DNA of 64,000 nt from Stackebrandtia endophytica (GCF_006716355.1 NZ_VFOW01000001.1:992001-1056000); one strand, 5' to 3'. Positions 44,316 through 53,442 are shown, counted from the stretch's first letter. The notes: generated from the sequence alone by a model not told the origin. Translations and numbers: made by a program.

Positions 44316-44419
44316 GCACCGACCGACGGATGAACCGGGCGGCGGTTCACACCCGATCGCCCGGCGCAATCCTCCGGATAACGATCTAGGGTGTCAGTGA
44401 CCGACTGATTGGGGTTCTC

Positions 44420-45583
44420 ATGACCGCCGCACCGATTCCCGCCGAGCTGGGCGTCTCGATCTTCTCCCGCATGGCCGCGCTGGCCGTGGAGACCGGCGCG
44501 ATCAGTCTGGGGCAGGGATTCCCCGACGGGATCGGGCCGGAGGCCATGCTGCGCACCGCCCAGGAGGCGATCGCCGCCGGCGACAACCAGTACGCCCCCG
44601 CCATCGGTATCAAGCCGCTGCGCGAGGTGATCAGCGCTCAACGCGCCGACCGGTACGGGACCGAGTACGACCCCGACAGCCAGGTCGTGGTGACCGCCGG
44701 CGCGACCGAGGCCATCACCGCGGCGGTGATGGCGGCGGCCGGCCCCGGCGACGACGTGGTGATGTTCGAGCCCTACTACGACAGCTACGCAGCCGCCACC
44801 CGCCTGGCCGGTGCCAACCGGGTCGCCGTACCACTGATCGCCGACGACGCCGGATTCGCGTTCGATCTGAACCGGCTGGCCGAGGCGTTCACCGACCGCA
44901 CCCGCGTCCTGATCCTCAACACCCCGCACAATCCCACCGGCAAGGTCTTCACGACCGACGAACTGGTCGCGATCGCGCGGTTGTGCGAGGAACGCGACGT
45001 CGTCATCGTCAGCGACGAGGTCTACGAGTACCTCACCTTCGACGATGTCCGTCACGTTCCGGTCGCCGCCGTGGCACCGGAACGGACCATCTCGGTGTCG
45101 GGCATCGGCAAGTCGTTCTCGGCGACCGGTTGGCGCATCGGATGGGCGTGTGGCCCAACCGATCTGATCGCCCGAGTCGCCAGTGTCAAGCAGTTCCTCA
45201 GTTTCACCACCGGCACCCCGTTCCAGCTGGGCGCGGTGACCGCGCTGCGGGACTGCCTGGACTGGGTCGAGCGGTTGCGCCTTTCGCTCCAGGATCGCCG
45301 TGACCTGCTGACGACCACCTTGACCGATGCCGGGATCACGGTCTACCCCACGTCCGGCAGTTACTTCCTCCAGGTCGACTCCCGTTCGTTCGGAACCGAC
45401 GACGGCATGGCCCTGTGCCTCGACATCCCCCACAAGGCCGGTGTGGTCGCGGTGCCCAGCGTCGCGTTCTTCGATCACCCCGATGCCGGACGACATCTGG
45501 TTCGGTTGGCGTTCTGCAAGGAGACCGAGACCTTGGCCGAGGCGGCCGACCGGTTGGTCCGATACCGGGACTCGCTGCGGTGA
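44420..45583 (+). CDS. PLP-dependent class I/II aminotransferase
   Basis: A 387-residue fold-type I aminotransferase. It shows ISLGQGFPDG at the N-terminus, DNQYAPAIGIKPLREVI, VTAGATEAI, LNTPHNPTGKVF (Asn contacting PLP), VSDEVYEYL (Asp) and SGIGKSFSATGWRIGW with the Schiff-base Lys. This subgroup includes kynurenine/methionine aminotransferases and the actinobacterial N-succinyl-diaminopimelate aminotransferase DapC; sequence alone does not decide between them. Monocistronic. Confidence 0.9.
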   Translation: MTAAPIPAELGVSIFSRMAALAVETGAISLGQGFPDGIGPEAMLRTAQEAIAAGDNQYAPAIGIKPLREVISAQRADRYGTEYDPDSQVVVTAGATEAITAAVMAAAGPGDDVVMFEPYYDSYAAATRLAGANRVAVPLIADDAGFAFDLNRLAEAFTDRTRVLILNTPHNPTGKVFTTDELVAIARLCEERDVVIVSDEVYEYLTFDDVRHVPVAAVAPERTISVSGIGKSFSATGWRIGWACGPTDLIARVASVKQFLSFTTGTPFQLGAVTALRDCLDWVERLRLSLQDRRDLLTTTLTDAGITVYPTSGSYFLQVDSRSFGTDDGMALCLDIPHKAGVVAVPSVAFFDHPDAGRHLVRLAFCKETETLAEAADRLVRYRDSLR

Positions 45584-46082
45584 CCGTCGGCGTTTCGGTG
45601 GAAAAACCCATAATCAGGCCATAGCGATCGAGGCGGCCGACCGTCGACGTGATCGCCCGGGCCACCCTCATGGCGGCACCCAGGCGGTATCGTGCCTGGC
45701 AATCACCCCCCTTGAACACAATGGATACTCGGCGATCGGGGCGTTTTGTTCACTCAGGTGAACACAGTGCAACCCCTCCCCAACTCACTGATGTTTTCGA
45801 TAGCCTCGGTGCGCGTCCGATAGAACCGACACAGGCCTATCGACGTGGGTGGTCGGCGGCACCGTCCCCTTGCGACTGCGGGGCGTCCGACGAGACCTGG
45901 AGGTGCCGATACCGGTTGGTGACGAAACCTCCGGAGCACCTCGTCCGCGACACCATCTCACCGTCCAAGCGCCGCATTCGACACAGGTCACACAGGCCCC
46001 GGCACCCTGACAACCGACAGGCTCAACCCGTTCGTGACGCCGGACCTCACCCGGATCCCGGTGGTACGACAACAGGAGAAAC
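45584..46082. other. Intergenic region upstream of the esterase
   Basis: No gene is supported over 499 bp. One notable structure is TGTTCAC-TCAG-GTGAACA (45747-45753 with 45758-45764), a regulator-type inverted repeat inside an AT-richer patch about 320 bases before the esterase start. Confidence 0.45.
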
Positions 46083-47078
46083 ATGGACAACGCCCCAACG
46101 GCCCGTCGATCCTTCAACCGACGTCGGCTCTTCACCGGTATCGCCGGAGTCGCCGCCGGAACCCTGGTCGGCGGTCTGGTCATCCCCAACGCCGCCGCTG
46201 CTGCACAGGACGGTCACGGACTCCGCATCGTCGACCGCAACGAGAACGCCGGCCGACTGCAGTACTACCGCTTCGCCACCGACGCCATCGGGTGGGACCC
46301 GGCGGTGAACGTACTGCTTCCCGACGGCTACCACACCAGCGGAAAGCGCTACCCCGTGCTGTACCTGCTGCACGGTGGTGCCGGGGACTTCCGCGACTTC
46401 CACCTGCACCACAACATCATCGGCCTGACCGCCGGTCGCGAGATGATCGTCGTCATGCCCGACGGCGGCACCGCCGGCTGGTACAGCAACCCGGTGAACA
46501 CCAACGTGGGACCCCGTGACTGGGAAACCTTCCACATGGCCCAGCTGTTGCCCTGGATCGAATCGAACTTCCGGACCTTCGCCGAATACGACGGACGTGC
46601 GGTCGCGGGCTTCTCGATGGGTGGATTCGGTGCGCTGAAGTACGCCGCGAAGTACTACGGCCACTTCTGTTCGGTCAGTTCGCACTCCGGCCCGGCGAGC
46701 CTGCGACGCGACTTCGGTCTCGTCGTGCACTGGGCCAACGTCAGTTCCGGCGCGGCAGAACTCGGTGGGGGCACCGTCTACGGGGCTCCACTGTGGGATG
46801 AGGCGCGAGTCAGCGCCGACAACCCGATGGAACGCCTCCCCAGTTACCACCACAAGCGGATCTTCCTGGCGGCCGGTACCTCGCCGGATCCGATCAACTG
46901 GTTCGACACCGTCAACGAGACCCAGGTGTTGGCCGGGCAACGCGAGTTCCGCGGTGCGCTCCACAACGCGGGGATACCTCACGAGTTCCACGAGGTTCCC
47001 GGAGGGCACTTCGTCCGGCCCGAGCTGCTTCAGGCCGACATCAACGGGATGATCGGCCGAATGAAGCGAGCCGGATAG
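46083..47078 (+). CDS. Tat-exported esterase (antigen-85/esterase-D-like alpha/beta hydrolase)
   Basis: A 331-residue enzyme with a twin-arginine signal (RRSFNRRRLFTGIAGVAAG, cleavage near AAAAAQD). The mature part is an esterase of the FGH/mycolyltransferase fold: YPVLYLLHGGAGDFRDF oxyanion region, IVVMPDGG, nucleophile GFSMGGFGAL and His in VPGGHFVRPE. AGGAGAAAC precedes the ATG. Substrate could be acyl esters of sugars or lipids at the cell surface. The gene ends at a strong terminator. Confidence 0.9.
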   Translation: MDNAPTARRSFNRRRLFTGIAGVAAGTLVGGLVIPNAAAAAQDGHGLRIVDRNENAGRLQYYRFATDAIGWDPAVNVLLPDGYHTSGKRYPVLYLLHGGAGDFRDFHLHHNIIGLTAGREMIVVMPDGGTAGWYSNPVNTNVGPRDWETFHMAQLLPWIESNFRTFAEYDGRAVAGFSMGGFGALKYAAKYYGHFCSVSSHSGPASLRRDFGLVVHWANVSSGAAELGGGTVYGAPLWDEARVSADNPMERLPSYHHKRIFLAAGTSPDPINWFDTVNETQVLAGQREFRGALHNAGIPHEFHEVPGGHFVRPELLQADINGMIGRMKRAG

Positions 47079-47109
47079 GAGCCGTCCCCGGCATCCGTTC
47101 GCGGCGAAC

Positions 47110-47143
47110 GAGGTCCTGCATACCGGAATGTATGCAGGACCTC
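47110..47143 (+). terminator. Hairpin terminator after the esterase
   Basis: A perfect 13-bp stem (47110-47122 with 47131-47143) with an 8-base loop lies 31 bases past the stop. Confidence 0.72.
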
Positions 47144-47263
47144 ACGCCGTCTCCGCTCGAGACAACCGCCTGGTCGCCGCGACATGGAACACGACCAACC
47201 GAACCCGATTGCGGAGGCGTTGTCGCCATGATTGGCTGTACCTCCCCAATGACAGGAGAGCCA

Positions 47264-48082
47264 GTGACCGCCGCCTCGTACACCGCCTCGGGTATCGCCT
47301 ACGACCGCGCCGGACCCACCGGTGGAGTACCGGTCGTATTGATCCACGCCGGTGTCGCCGATCGCCGCATGTGGGATCGAGTGTGGCCGAGCCTGACCGC
47401 ACGGCACGACGTGGTGCGACTGGATCTGCGGGGTTTCGGGGAATCAGCCCGGCGACCGTCCGGTGAGCTGTCGCCCGTCGAGGATGTATTGGAGACGCTC
47501 GACGAGCTCGGCATCGAACACTGTCACCTGATCGGCGCCTCCTTCGGCGCCGGTGTCGCCACCGAGGTCGCGTTGACGCAGGCCGGGGTGGTCTCATCGC
47601 TGCTGCTGGTCACCCCCGGTGGGTCGCTCATCCCCGAGGTGACCCCGACGCTGGAGGCCTTCATCGACGCCGAGGACGCCGCGCTGGAGGCCGATGACCT
47701 CGACGCCGCGGTCGAGGCCAACCTGGCCACCTGGGTGGACGGGCCGCACCGTGATTCCTCCGTCGTCGATCCGCGGGTTCGTGAACTCGTCGGTGTCATG
47801 CAACGCCGGGCCTTCGAGTCCACCGCCGACTGGGATGACGTCGACGAGGTCGACCTCGATCCACCGGCCTTGGAACGGCTCGGCGAGATCACCGTCCCGA
47901 CCTTGGTTCTGGTGGGCGGACTGGACCTCGACGCGATACTGGCCGCCGCCGACCGGGTGGTCACCGGCATCGCCGATGCGCGCCGTGTCGACTGGCCCGA
48001 CACCGCTCACATGCCCACAATGGAGCGTTCGGAGGACTTCGTCATCCTGGTGACCGATTGGTTGACCGACGTCTCCGAATGA
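47264..48082 (+). CDS. Alpha/beta-fold hydrolase
   Basis: A 272-residue cytoplasmic hydrolase: oxyanion VVLIHAGVADRRMWD, DLRGFGES, nucleophile elbow LIGASFGAGVA, acid strand TLVLVGGLDLDAI and His in WPDTAHMPTMERS. AGGAGAGCCA stands right before the GTG at 47264; an ATG 5 codons upstream lies within that site and is less likely. This type includes haloperoxidase- and carboxylesterase-like enzymes. The substrate is unknown. Confidence 0.87.
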   Translation: MTAASYTASGIAYDRAGPTGGVPVVLIHAGVADRRMWDRVWPSLTARHDVVRLDLRGFGESARRPSGELSPVEDVLETLDELGIEHCHLIGASFGAGVATEVALTQAGVVSSLLLVTPGGSLIPEVTPTLEAFIDAEDAALEADDLDAAVEANLATWVDGPHRDSSVVDPRVRELVGVMQRRAFESTADWDDVDEVDLDPPALERLGEITVPTLVLVGGLDLDAILAAADRVVTGIADARRVDWPDTAHMPTMERSEDFVILVTDWLTDVSE

Positions 48083-48239
48083 TCGGGCGCCCCAGGGTGA
48101 ACCGTCGGGAAACTCTGGGACACAACGGATGTAACGACACACGGCGTCGTCAGCCGGGCGTCTCACGTTCCGGACGTCTTGTGGATCGTCTATGTTCGGC
48201 GTACTCACGATGAAGTCTTCCAAACACAGGAGGACTTTC

Positions 48240-49214
48240 ATGACCAGGAACGGTCGAGTTCGTCTCGCCGTCGCGTTCGCCGCGATGGCGGCCGTGGCGA
48301 TCTCGCTGATCTCCTTCGCTCCACAGGCGTCCGCCTCGGTGTCGTTGCCGGCCGGGATGGCCAACTACACCGTCGCGGTCGGACGGGTGGACGCGAAGGT
48401 AAGGACCAATTGGCAACGATTGGCGACCTATCGGTTCGCCGACGACGGCACTGTGACCGAGGAACACTGGCATTGGACACAATCGCGGCGGGTGAAGCGC
48501 AGCTACACCGGGGTCCAGGCGACGAAGTGCCCGGCCCGCGACTGCAACATACAGACCGCCAACGGATTCCAGTCCAAGAGCGCGCCGAAGAGCCTCTCCG
48601 GCACCTTCCAGGTCAGCGACGACGTGGTCCGCATCGAATGGGACGGCGACCAGTGGGAGGAATGGAAGATCTCCACTCCCATCGAGGGCAAGCTGGCCCG
48701 GTTGGCGTTTCACCGCAGCAACTTCGGTGCCACGCACGGATTCGGCTACGGTTCCCAGGCTGATCTGACCGACCGGGCGTCCATGTCCGAGCTGGCCGCC
48801 GTCGACCACACCGAACTCAAACACCGCTTCCACTTCTGGAAGACCGACAACGGCAAGCCGTACGTCGACGTCGGTTTCGGTTCGAAGTTCTGGATGACCG
48901 ACTGGGAATTGTGTGGTGGCGGAAAGTGTCTCAGCGGTGAGAGCAGCACCCCGACCGAGTACTATGTGGCCGCACCGAACAGCTCCACCGTGGACCGTCG
49001 CGATACCCTGTGGCATTGGCAGCGTGGACTCGCCGACGGGCGTGGCGAGTACTGCTATACCGGCAACTCCCATGTCAAGCCGATGATGCAGATCCTCGAC
49101 TCCGACGGCGGATTCCATGGCTGGGTGGGCATCGAGGCCTCGCTGAGCCAAACGTCCCCGGGCACCGATTCCGACGACGTCGGGTTGTTCGAAATATCGC
49201 GGTTCGCCGTGTAG
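48240..49214 (+). CDS. Secreted protein of unknown function
   Basis: A 324-residue Sec-exported protein: signal peptide with RLAVAFAAMAAVAISLISF and cleavage after ASA. The mature part is rich in Trp, His and Tyr (EEHWHWTQSRR, WEEWKIST, HRFHFWKTDNG) with two likely disulfides (CPARDC; CGGGKC). It ends with a ricin/lectin-like GWVGIEASLS segment of uncertain meaning. No catalytic motif is recognisable. AGGAGG precedes the ATG at 48240. Possibly a surface adhesin or glycan-binding protein; not assigned. Confidence 0.75.
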   Translation: MTRNGRVRLAVAFAAMAAVAISLISFAPQASASVSLPAGMANYTVAVGRVDAKVRTNWQRLATYRFADDGTVTEEHWHWTQSRRVKRSYTGVQATKCPARDCNIQTANGFQSKSAPKSLSGTFQVSDDVVRIEWDGDQWEEWKISTPIEGKLARLAFHRSNFGATHGFGYGSQADLTDRASMSELAAVDHTELKHRFHFWKTDNGKPYVDVGFGSKFWMTDWELCGGGKCLSGESSTPTEYYVAAPNSSTVDRRDTLWHWQRGLADGRGEYCYTGNSHVKPMMQILDSDGGFHGWVGIEASLSQTSPGTDSDDVGLFEISRFAV

Positions 49215-49275
49215 CGCCGGATTCGGCGGACCGGTGGGTGGCCGGCGGGTACACCGACCTGCACCATCGTGGACC

Positions 49276-49298
49276 ATGTCGCACACCGAGTGCGACAT
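49276..49298 (+). terminator. Hairpin terminator after the secreted protein gene
   Basis: ATGTCGCAC-ACCGA-GTGCGACAT forms a 9-bp perfect stem with a 5-base loop, 62 bases past the stop. Confidence 0.55.
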
Positions 49299-49421
49299 TG
49301 GTTGTGGGGTAACGGATAACCATATGGAATGCCGGTCGTCCTCAATGATCCCGGACTTCGTTGAACCGTCGACTGGCGTACCATGAGCGCCACATTTCCC
49401 TACGAGACAAAGGCTGCGCCG

Positions 49422-50249
49422 ATGACCGCATCCGAAGGGACGCCTCCTCCCCCCCAGTTCGACATCGATCAGCCCACCATCGCTCGTGTCTACGACGCGC
49501 TGTTGGGCGGCAAGGACAACTTCGCGGCGGACCGCGAAGGTGCCAAGATTTACCTGAAGCACGTCCCGGACGCGGGCAAATGCGCCATCGACAACCGCGC
49601 CGCTCTGGTTCGCGGGGTCCAGTACCTGGCCAGGGTCGCCGGTATCGACCAGTTCCTGGACATCGGAAGTGGTCTCCCCACGGTCAAGAACACCCATGAA
49701 GCCGCGCAGGAGATCAACCCCGACGCCAAGGTGGTCTACGTCGACAACGACCCGATCGTGCTGGCGCATGGGCGGGCCCTGTTGGCCTCCAACGAGAGTA
49801 CGACGGTGATCACCGCGGATCTGCGCGACCCCGAGTACATCCTGGCGCACGAGGAGGTCAAGTCCACCCTCGACTTCAACCGGCCCATCGGTTTGATGAT
49901 CGTCGGTCTGCACATGCACTTCCACGACGACGAGCAACCGGACGAATGGGTGCGCACCCTGCTGGACGCCTGTCCGGCGGGCAGCTACCTGTTCATCACC
50001 GACTTCGTCGACACCGGTGACGACCTCCAGAAGTCGATCGAGCGGGCCGGCCTGGAGAGTCTGGGCAACGGCTGGATCCGCACACCGGAACGGATTCGGG
50101 AGCACTTCCTGGGTCTGCCGTTGATCGAGCCCGGCCTCGACTTCCTGGAACGTTGGTATCCCGAGGAGCCCGACCGCGAGGTTCCCGACGCCGACAAGCT
50201 GGAGCCGTATCAGCGCATCCTCATGGCCGCCATCGGTAAGAAGGAATAA
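49422..50249 (+). CDS. SAV2177/DUF574-family SAM-dependent methyltransferase
   Basis: A 275-residue member of a methyltransferase family expanded in actinomycetes. The hallmark ARVYDALLGGKDNFAADRE opens the domain. FLDIGSGLPTVKNTHE is the SAM-binding motif I, VVYVDNDPIVLAHGRALL motif II, and LMIVGLHMHFHDDE motif IV. The family's role is uncharacterised. ATG 49422 is preferred by family N-terminus; ATG 49383 adds 13 residues. It ends at a long terminator facing the convergent XRE gene. Confidence 0.88.
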   Translation: MTASEGTPPPPQFDIDQPTIARVYDALLGGKDNFAADREGAKIYLKHVPDAGKCAIDNRAALVRGVQYLARVAGIDQFLDIGSGLPTVKNTHEAAQEINPDAKVVYVDNDPIVLAHGRALLASNESTTVITADLRDPEYILAHEEVKSTLDFNRPIGLMIVGLHMHFHDDEQPDEWVRTLLDACPAGSYLFITDFVDTGDDLQKSIERAGLESLGNGWIRTPERIREHFLGLPLIEPGLDFLERWYPEEPDREVPDADKLEPYQRILMAAIGKKE

Positions 50250-50261
50250 CGTCGAACACGA

Positions 50262-50300
50262 CGATGGGGGCGCGAGACCGGTGGTCTCGCGCCCCCATCG
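50262..50300. terminator. Long hairpin terminator between convergent genes
   Basis: An 18-bp perfect stem (50262-50279 with 50283-50300) with a 3-base loop sits between the methyltransferase and XRE stops, suitable for both strands. Confidence 0.75.
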
Positions 50301-50325
50301 CGTTTGACTCCACGGACCGCCCGCC

Positions 50326-51213
50326 TCAATCGGCGGTCAGGTCCTTGAGAATCGACGACAACAGTTCCGGCGTGCGGCGCGGTTCTTCAGCTTGCACGCA
50401 AAGATGTTCCATCGACGCGGTGTACAGGTCGACGTCTTCGCGCTTGTCGAGATACAGGGCGCTGGTCAGCTGTTCCAGGTAGACGATGTCGGGAAGGTCC
50501 ACATCCTGGAACCGCAGCATGGTGAAGGCTCCACCGGCCGCGGCGTGGCCACCGGCGCTGAACGGAATGATCTGGATCTGCACATTGGGAAGTTCTGCGA
50601 TTTCAATGAGCCTCTCAAGCTGGGCACGCATCACGTCGATGCTGCCCAGCGGTCTCCGCAATGCGGCTTCGTCGAGAACGGCCCACAATCGCGGTGGGTT
50701 CTTCTCGCGAAACAGCACCTCCTGCCGGGAGACCCGCAGATTCACTCGCTGTTCGATCTCTTCACGCCCGGCGAAGCCGTGACCCAGCATCACGACCGCG
50801 CGAGCGTAATCCTTGGTCTGAAGTAGACCGGGGATGAACTGAATCTCATAGGTTCGGATCAGGGAGGCTGTCGCCTCCAGTCCCAGATACGACTGGAACC
50901 AGTTGGGCAGCACTTCACCGAACCGGTGCCACCAGCCGGGGTTGTTGGCGTCTCTGGCAAGTTGTATCAGCCGAGTCAGCTCAGGCTCGACAACTCCGTA
51001 ATGCTTGAGCAAGTCCTCCACGTCACGCTCTTTGAAGCTGACGCGACCGAGCTCCATGCGGCTGATCTTGGAGTCGGAGGACCGGATTTCCCAACCGGCG
51101 TCTTTGCGGCTGATTCCACGCTCTTCGCGAAGTTTGCGCAGGTGAGCACCCAGCAGCATCCGAAGAGCTGTCGGGCCTCCCGGGGAGCCAACCCCAGGAG
51201 AAGGTGCACTCAC
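50326..51213 (-). CDS. XRE-family regulator with DUF5753 (Scr1-type)
   Basis: A 295-residue regulator. The N-terminal helix-turn-helix has LRKLREERGISRKDAGWEI and SKISRMELGRVSF. The DUF5753 domain runs to the end, with LEATASLIRTYEIQFIPGLL, RQEVLFREKNPPRLWAVLDE, IQIIPFSAGGHAAAGGAFTML and DIVYLEQLTSALYLDKREDV. GGAGG lies 8 bases before the GTG at 51213. It is downstream of a DUF397 gene on the same strand, a pairing typical of Scr1-type systems that tune development and antibiotic production in streptomycetes. Confidence 0.9.
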   Translation of the reverse strand: MSAPSPGVGSPGGPTALRMLLGAHLRKLREERGISRKDAGWEIRSSDSKISRMELGRVSFKERDVEDLLKHYGVVEPELTRLIQLARDANNPGWWHRFGEVLPNWFQSYLGLEATASLIRTYEIQFIPGLLQTKDYARAVVMLGHGFAGREEIEQRVNLRVSRQEVLFREKNPPRLWAVLDEAALRRPLGSIDVMRAQLERLIEIAELPNVQIQIIPFSAGGHAAAGGAFTMLRFQDVDLPDIVYLEQLTSALYLDKREDVDLYTASMEHLCVQAEEPRRTPELLSSILKDLTAD

Positions 51214-51343
51214 GTCCTGAACCTCCGGACTTCTACTACCCGATGGAATGCGGTCTCGCACCCAAGCATGTCATTGACACAGGCTAACCGGAACCGCTGA
51301 CCGGTTGGATTACAGGTAACCGTCATCGGGCGATAGGTCACTA

Positions 51344-51583
51344 CTACTTGACGATCAAGTTGTCGAAATCGCCGTCTTTCGCGCCATCGATGAACGCAAT
51401 CATCTCGTTCATCGTGTACACCAGGGCCGGGCCCTGGGGGTCGCGCGAGTTACGAACCGCGATGCCTTGCCCGTCAGGCAAAGCCGCCATCTCGACGCAG
51501 TTGCCGCTGGGATTGCTGCGGCCGCTCTTCTGCCAGGAGATGGACAGCTGTCCGGCGGGGATGCCGTTGTATGCCTTGTCCAT
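51344..51583 (-). CDS. DUF397 domain protein
   Basis: A 79-residue DUF397 protein: ISWQKSGRSNPSGNCVEMA, then DGQGIAVRNSRDPQGPALVY and a MIAFIDGAKDGDFDN end. GGAAGGACTCC precedes the ATG. It is encoded 130 bases upstream of the XRE/DUF5753 gene rather than behind it, the reverse of the common order. It may act as the small partner of that regulator. Confidence 0.88.
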   Translation of the reverse strand: MDKAYNGIPAGQLSISWQKSGRSNPSGNCVEMAALPDGQGIAVRNSRDPQGPALVYTMNEMIAFIDGAKDGDFDNLIVK

Positions 51584-51762
51584 TGGAGTCCTTCCGAAGT
51601 AGTACGGACTGTTCAGGCCTCGGCGGGAACCGACGCCGACCGGCATGTCCACGCGTGCCCGTTCATACCGCCACGAGCACCCACCGCGTGAAGCCATTCG
51701 GGCGAACCGACGGCCGGTCAGGGGTCAGCCTGTCACATGCACGGTCCGTGTCTGCACGCGCC

Positions 51763-51776
51763 TATGCACGTGCATA
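51763..51776. promoter_or_regulatory. Palindrome within an ATGCAC repeat cluster
   Basis: TATGCACGTGCATA is a perfect 14-bp palindrome. Further ATGCAC/ATGCAT motifs lie at about 51737, 51790 and 51813 in the gap between the DUF397 gene and the 103-residue protein gene. Likely a regulator-binding cluster. Confidence 0.5.
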
Positions 51777-51890
51777 TGCCCGGTGTTGATGCATAATATG
51801 ATGAGTGTGATAATGCACAACGAGGTATGGGCTCGCCCTACCGTGCAATAACCGACCCTTGCTGATCCTCGTCAGATCGGAATTGGTGCC

Positions 51891-52202
51891 ATGGTTGAAC
51901 AACAGCTGAAGACACTCCTGGATGTCGCCACAATCGACAAACTGTGGAGTTCGGCCTGCCAGCAGGTCATGGCGTTCGAACGTGGTCCCGAAGATCAGGC
52001 GATATACCGGTGCGGTGACCCGTGCCGGACGCATGTCGCCGAAGCCGCCGCGGTTCGCGCCGGGCTGCTTTGGCACTACCGGGGTCGCAGCGCCACCACG
52101 ACGTACGGCCTGCCCGACGAGGCCATCCTCGGCGACATGGTCGAGGCGTTGAACCTGGCGTGGGTACGGGACGGGAAGATCTATACCGCGAGGTTTTATT
52201 GA
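51891..52202 (+). CDS. Hypothetical 103-residue protein
   Basis: A compact soluble protein: N-terminal helices (MVEQQLKTLLDVATIDKLW), a middle with CGDPC, and a C-terminal WVRDGKIYTARFY. No domain is recognised. Codon use looks genuine and AT-rich regulatory DNA lies upstream, but the ribosome-binding site is weak. It is divergent from the DUF397/XRE locus and followed at once by the hairpin array. Confidence 0.55.
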   Translation: MVEQQLKTLLDVATIDKLWSSACQQVMAFERGPEDQAIYRCGDPCRTHVAEAAAVRAGLLWHYRGRSATTTYGLPDEAILGDMVEALNLAWVRDGKIYTARFY

Positions 52203-52236
52203 CACGGAACGGGAACCAGGACACCTATCCAAAAAG

Positions 52237-52420
52237 GTGGATCGAGGAAGCTGGTGGGAGCTTCCTCGATCCACTCAAAGGAGATCGAACCGCCGGTGGG
52301 GCAGTTCTTCGATCTCCGACAGGTGGGGGTCGATTGGGGAGACCGGTGGGGGTCTCCCCAATCCCACCACCGTTGAAGGTGGTGGATAGGGGAAGCCGGT
52401 GGGGACTTCCCCTATCCACC
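52237..52420 (+). repeat. Array of four hairpins sharing a GGTGGG loop
   Basis: Four successive inverted repeats have unrelated arms but the same hexaloop GGTGGG: stems 52237-52252/52259-52274 (16 bp), 52280-52289/52308-52317 (10 bp, internal asymmetry), 52332-52344/52351-52363 (13 bp) and 52381-52395/52406-52420 (15 bp). Loops are at 52253, 52295, 52345 and 52398. An alternative hairpin (52364-52371/52378-52385) competes with the fourth. It follows the 103-residue gene by 34 bases and no coding frame explains it. Confidence 0.8.
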
Positions 52421-52506
52421 ATCCCCTAAGCAGGATGATGGCGGTTGCCATGTGATCGCGGCGCAGCCATGACCACGAACCCCCAATTCTGCCCTATCGG
52501 GTCACC

Positions 52507-53442
52507 TCAGCCTGCCTCGGTACTGGCTTCGGCCAGGTTCTCCACGGCCGTCTCGGAATCGACGGCCTCCTCGTCGGCCGGTAGACCGTCGGTCTCAGCC
52601 GTCTCCGGCGTGTGCGCGGCCGGATCCGGTTGCAGCGTCGCCGGGTCGACGGGCAACTCCACGACCAGGCACGGACCGCCCTGGTAGATGCCCCCGTCCA
52701 CGCACAACACCATGGCTTCGCAGTAGCGACGAGGACCGACGATCTGGTCACCGGGCAAACCGAGCCGGTCCGGGATCGTGCTGTGCCCGTGAACCAATTG
52801 GCTGCCGCCGAAGCACTCGAGCATCGCGGCGGCCTGCTCGGCACCGTCCACGGCTTCGAAGCGGTGCCTGATCGTCAGTCGACGAAACAGCATCCACCAC
52901 TTCTCGTGATCATTGGACTTGAGGATCTTGCGGATCGTCTTGTTGACACCGGCGACGCTTCGACCGTATGCCGCGTACTCGACGGTGTCGGTGTGGACCA
53001 GTAGATGGTCGGCCGCGTAAACCATCACCGGGCGGTTCTGCAACCAGTTCAGCTGCTTGGTGTTGAGACGCGCGACGTCGTCGTCCTGTCCACCGTTGAG
53101 GTGCCACCACATCATGAAGTTGCGGGAGTTGCCGTCGTCGTCCTCGAACTCCTCGTCGCCGAACTTGCGCGCCCCCAACATGAGGATCTCGTGGTTGCCC
53201 AGGAGGCAGTCGACGAGGCCGCCGTCGGAATCGGCCTCGTCGGCCAACCGCATGATCAGATCGACGATGCCGACACCGTCGGTTCCCCGGTCGAAGAGGT
53301 CCCCCAGGAACCACAGCCGCGCGTTTCCGCCACTCCAGTGTCCGGAGTCGTCGATCAGCTCGGCGTCCTTCAACGCGGCGACGAGTTTGTCATAGTGCCC
53401 GTGCACGTCGCTGACGACGAAGAGTGCGGGGTCAGAGGCCAT
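52507..53442 (-). CDS. Calcineurin-like metallophosphoesterase
   Basis: A 311-residue phosphatase of the Ser/Thr phosphatase/ApaH-like fold. The metal-ligand motifs are in order: DVHGHYDKL, GDLFDRG, LLGNHE, a later conserved His and VHGHSTIPDR. A C-terminal acidic, Ala/Glu-rich tail of about 55 residues is probably disordered. It hydrolyses a phosphoprotein, dinucleotide or similar substrate in the cytoplasm. ATG 53442 is preferred; an upstream GTG at 53478 adds 12 residues. It is convergent with the hairpin array. Confidence 0.88.
   Translation of the reverse strand: MASDPALFVVSDVHGHYDKLVAALKDAELIDDSGHWSGGNARLWFLGDLFDRGTDGVGIVDLIMRLADEADSDGGLVDCLLGNHEILMLGARKFGDEEFEDDDGNSRNFMMWWHLNGGQDDDVARLNTKQLNWLQNRPVMVYAADHLLVHTDTVEYAAYGRSVAGVNKTIRKILKSNDHEKWWMLFRRLTIRHRFEAVDGAEQAAAMLECFGGSQLVHGHSTIPDRLGLPGDQIVGPRRYCEAMVLCVDGGIYQGGPCLVVELPVDPATLQPDPAAHTPETAETDGLPADEEAVDSETAVENLAEASTEAG

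Noticed and set aside
52201-52506. CRISPR-like array
   Set aside because: The repeated part is only a six-base loop; arms differ and there are no spacers of uniform length, so it is a hairpin array.
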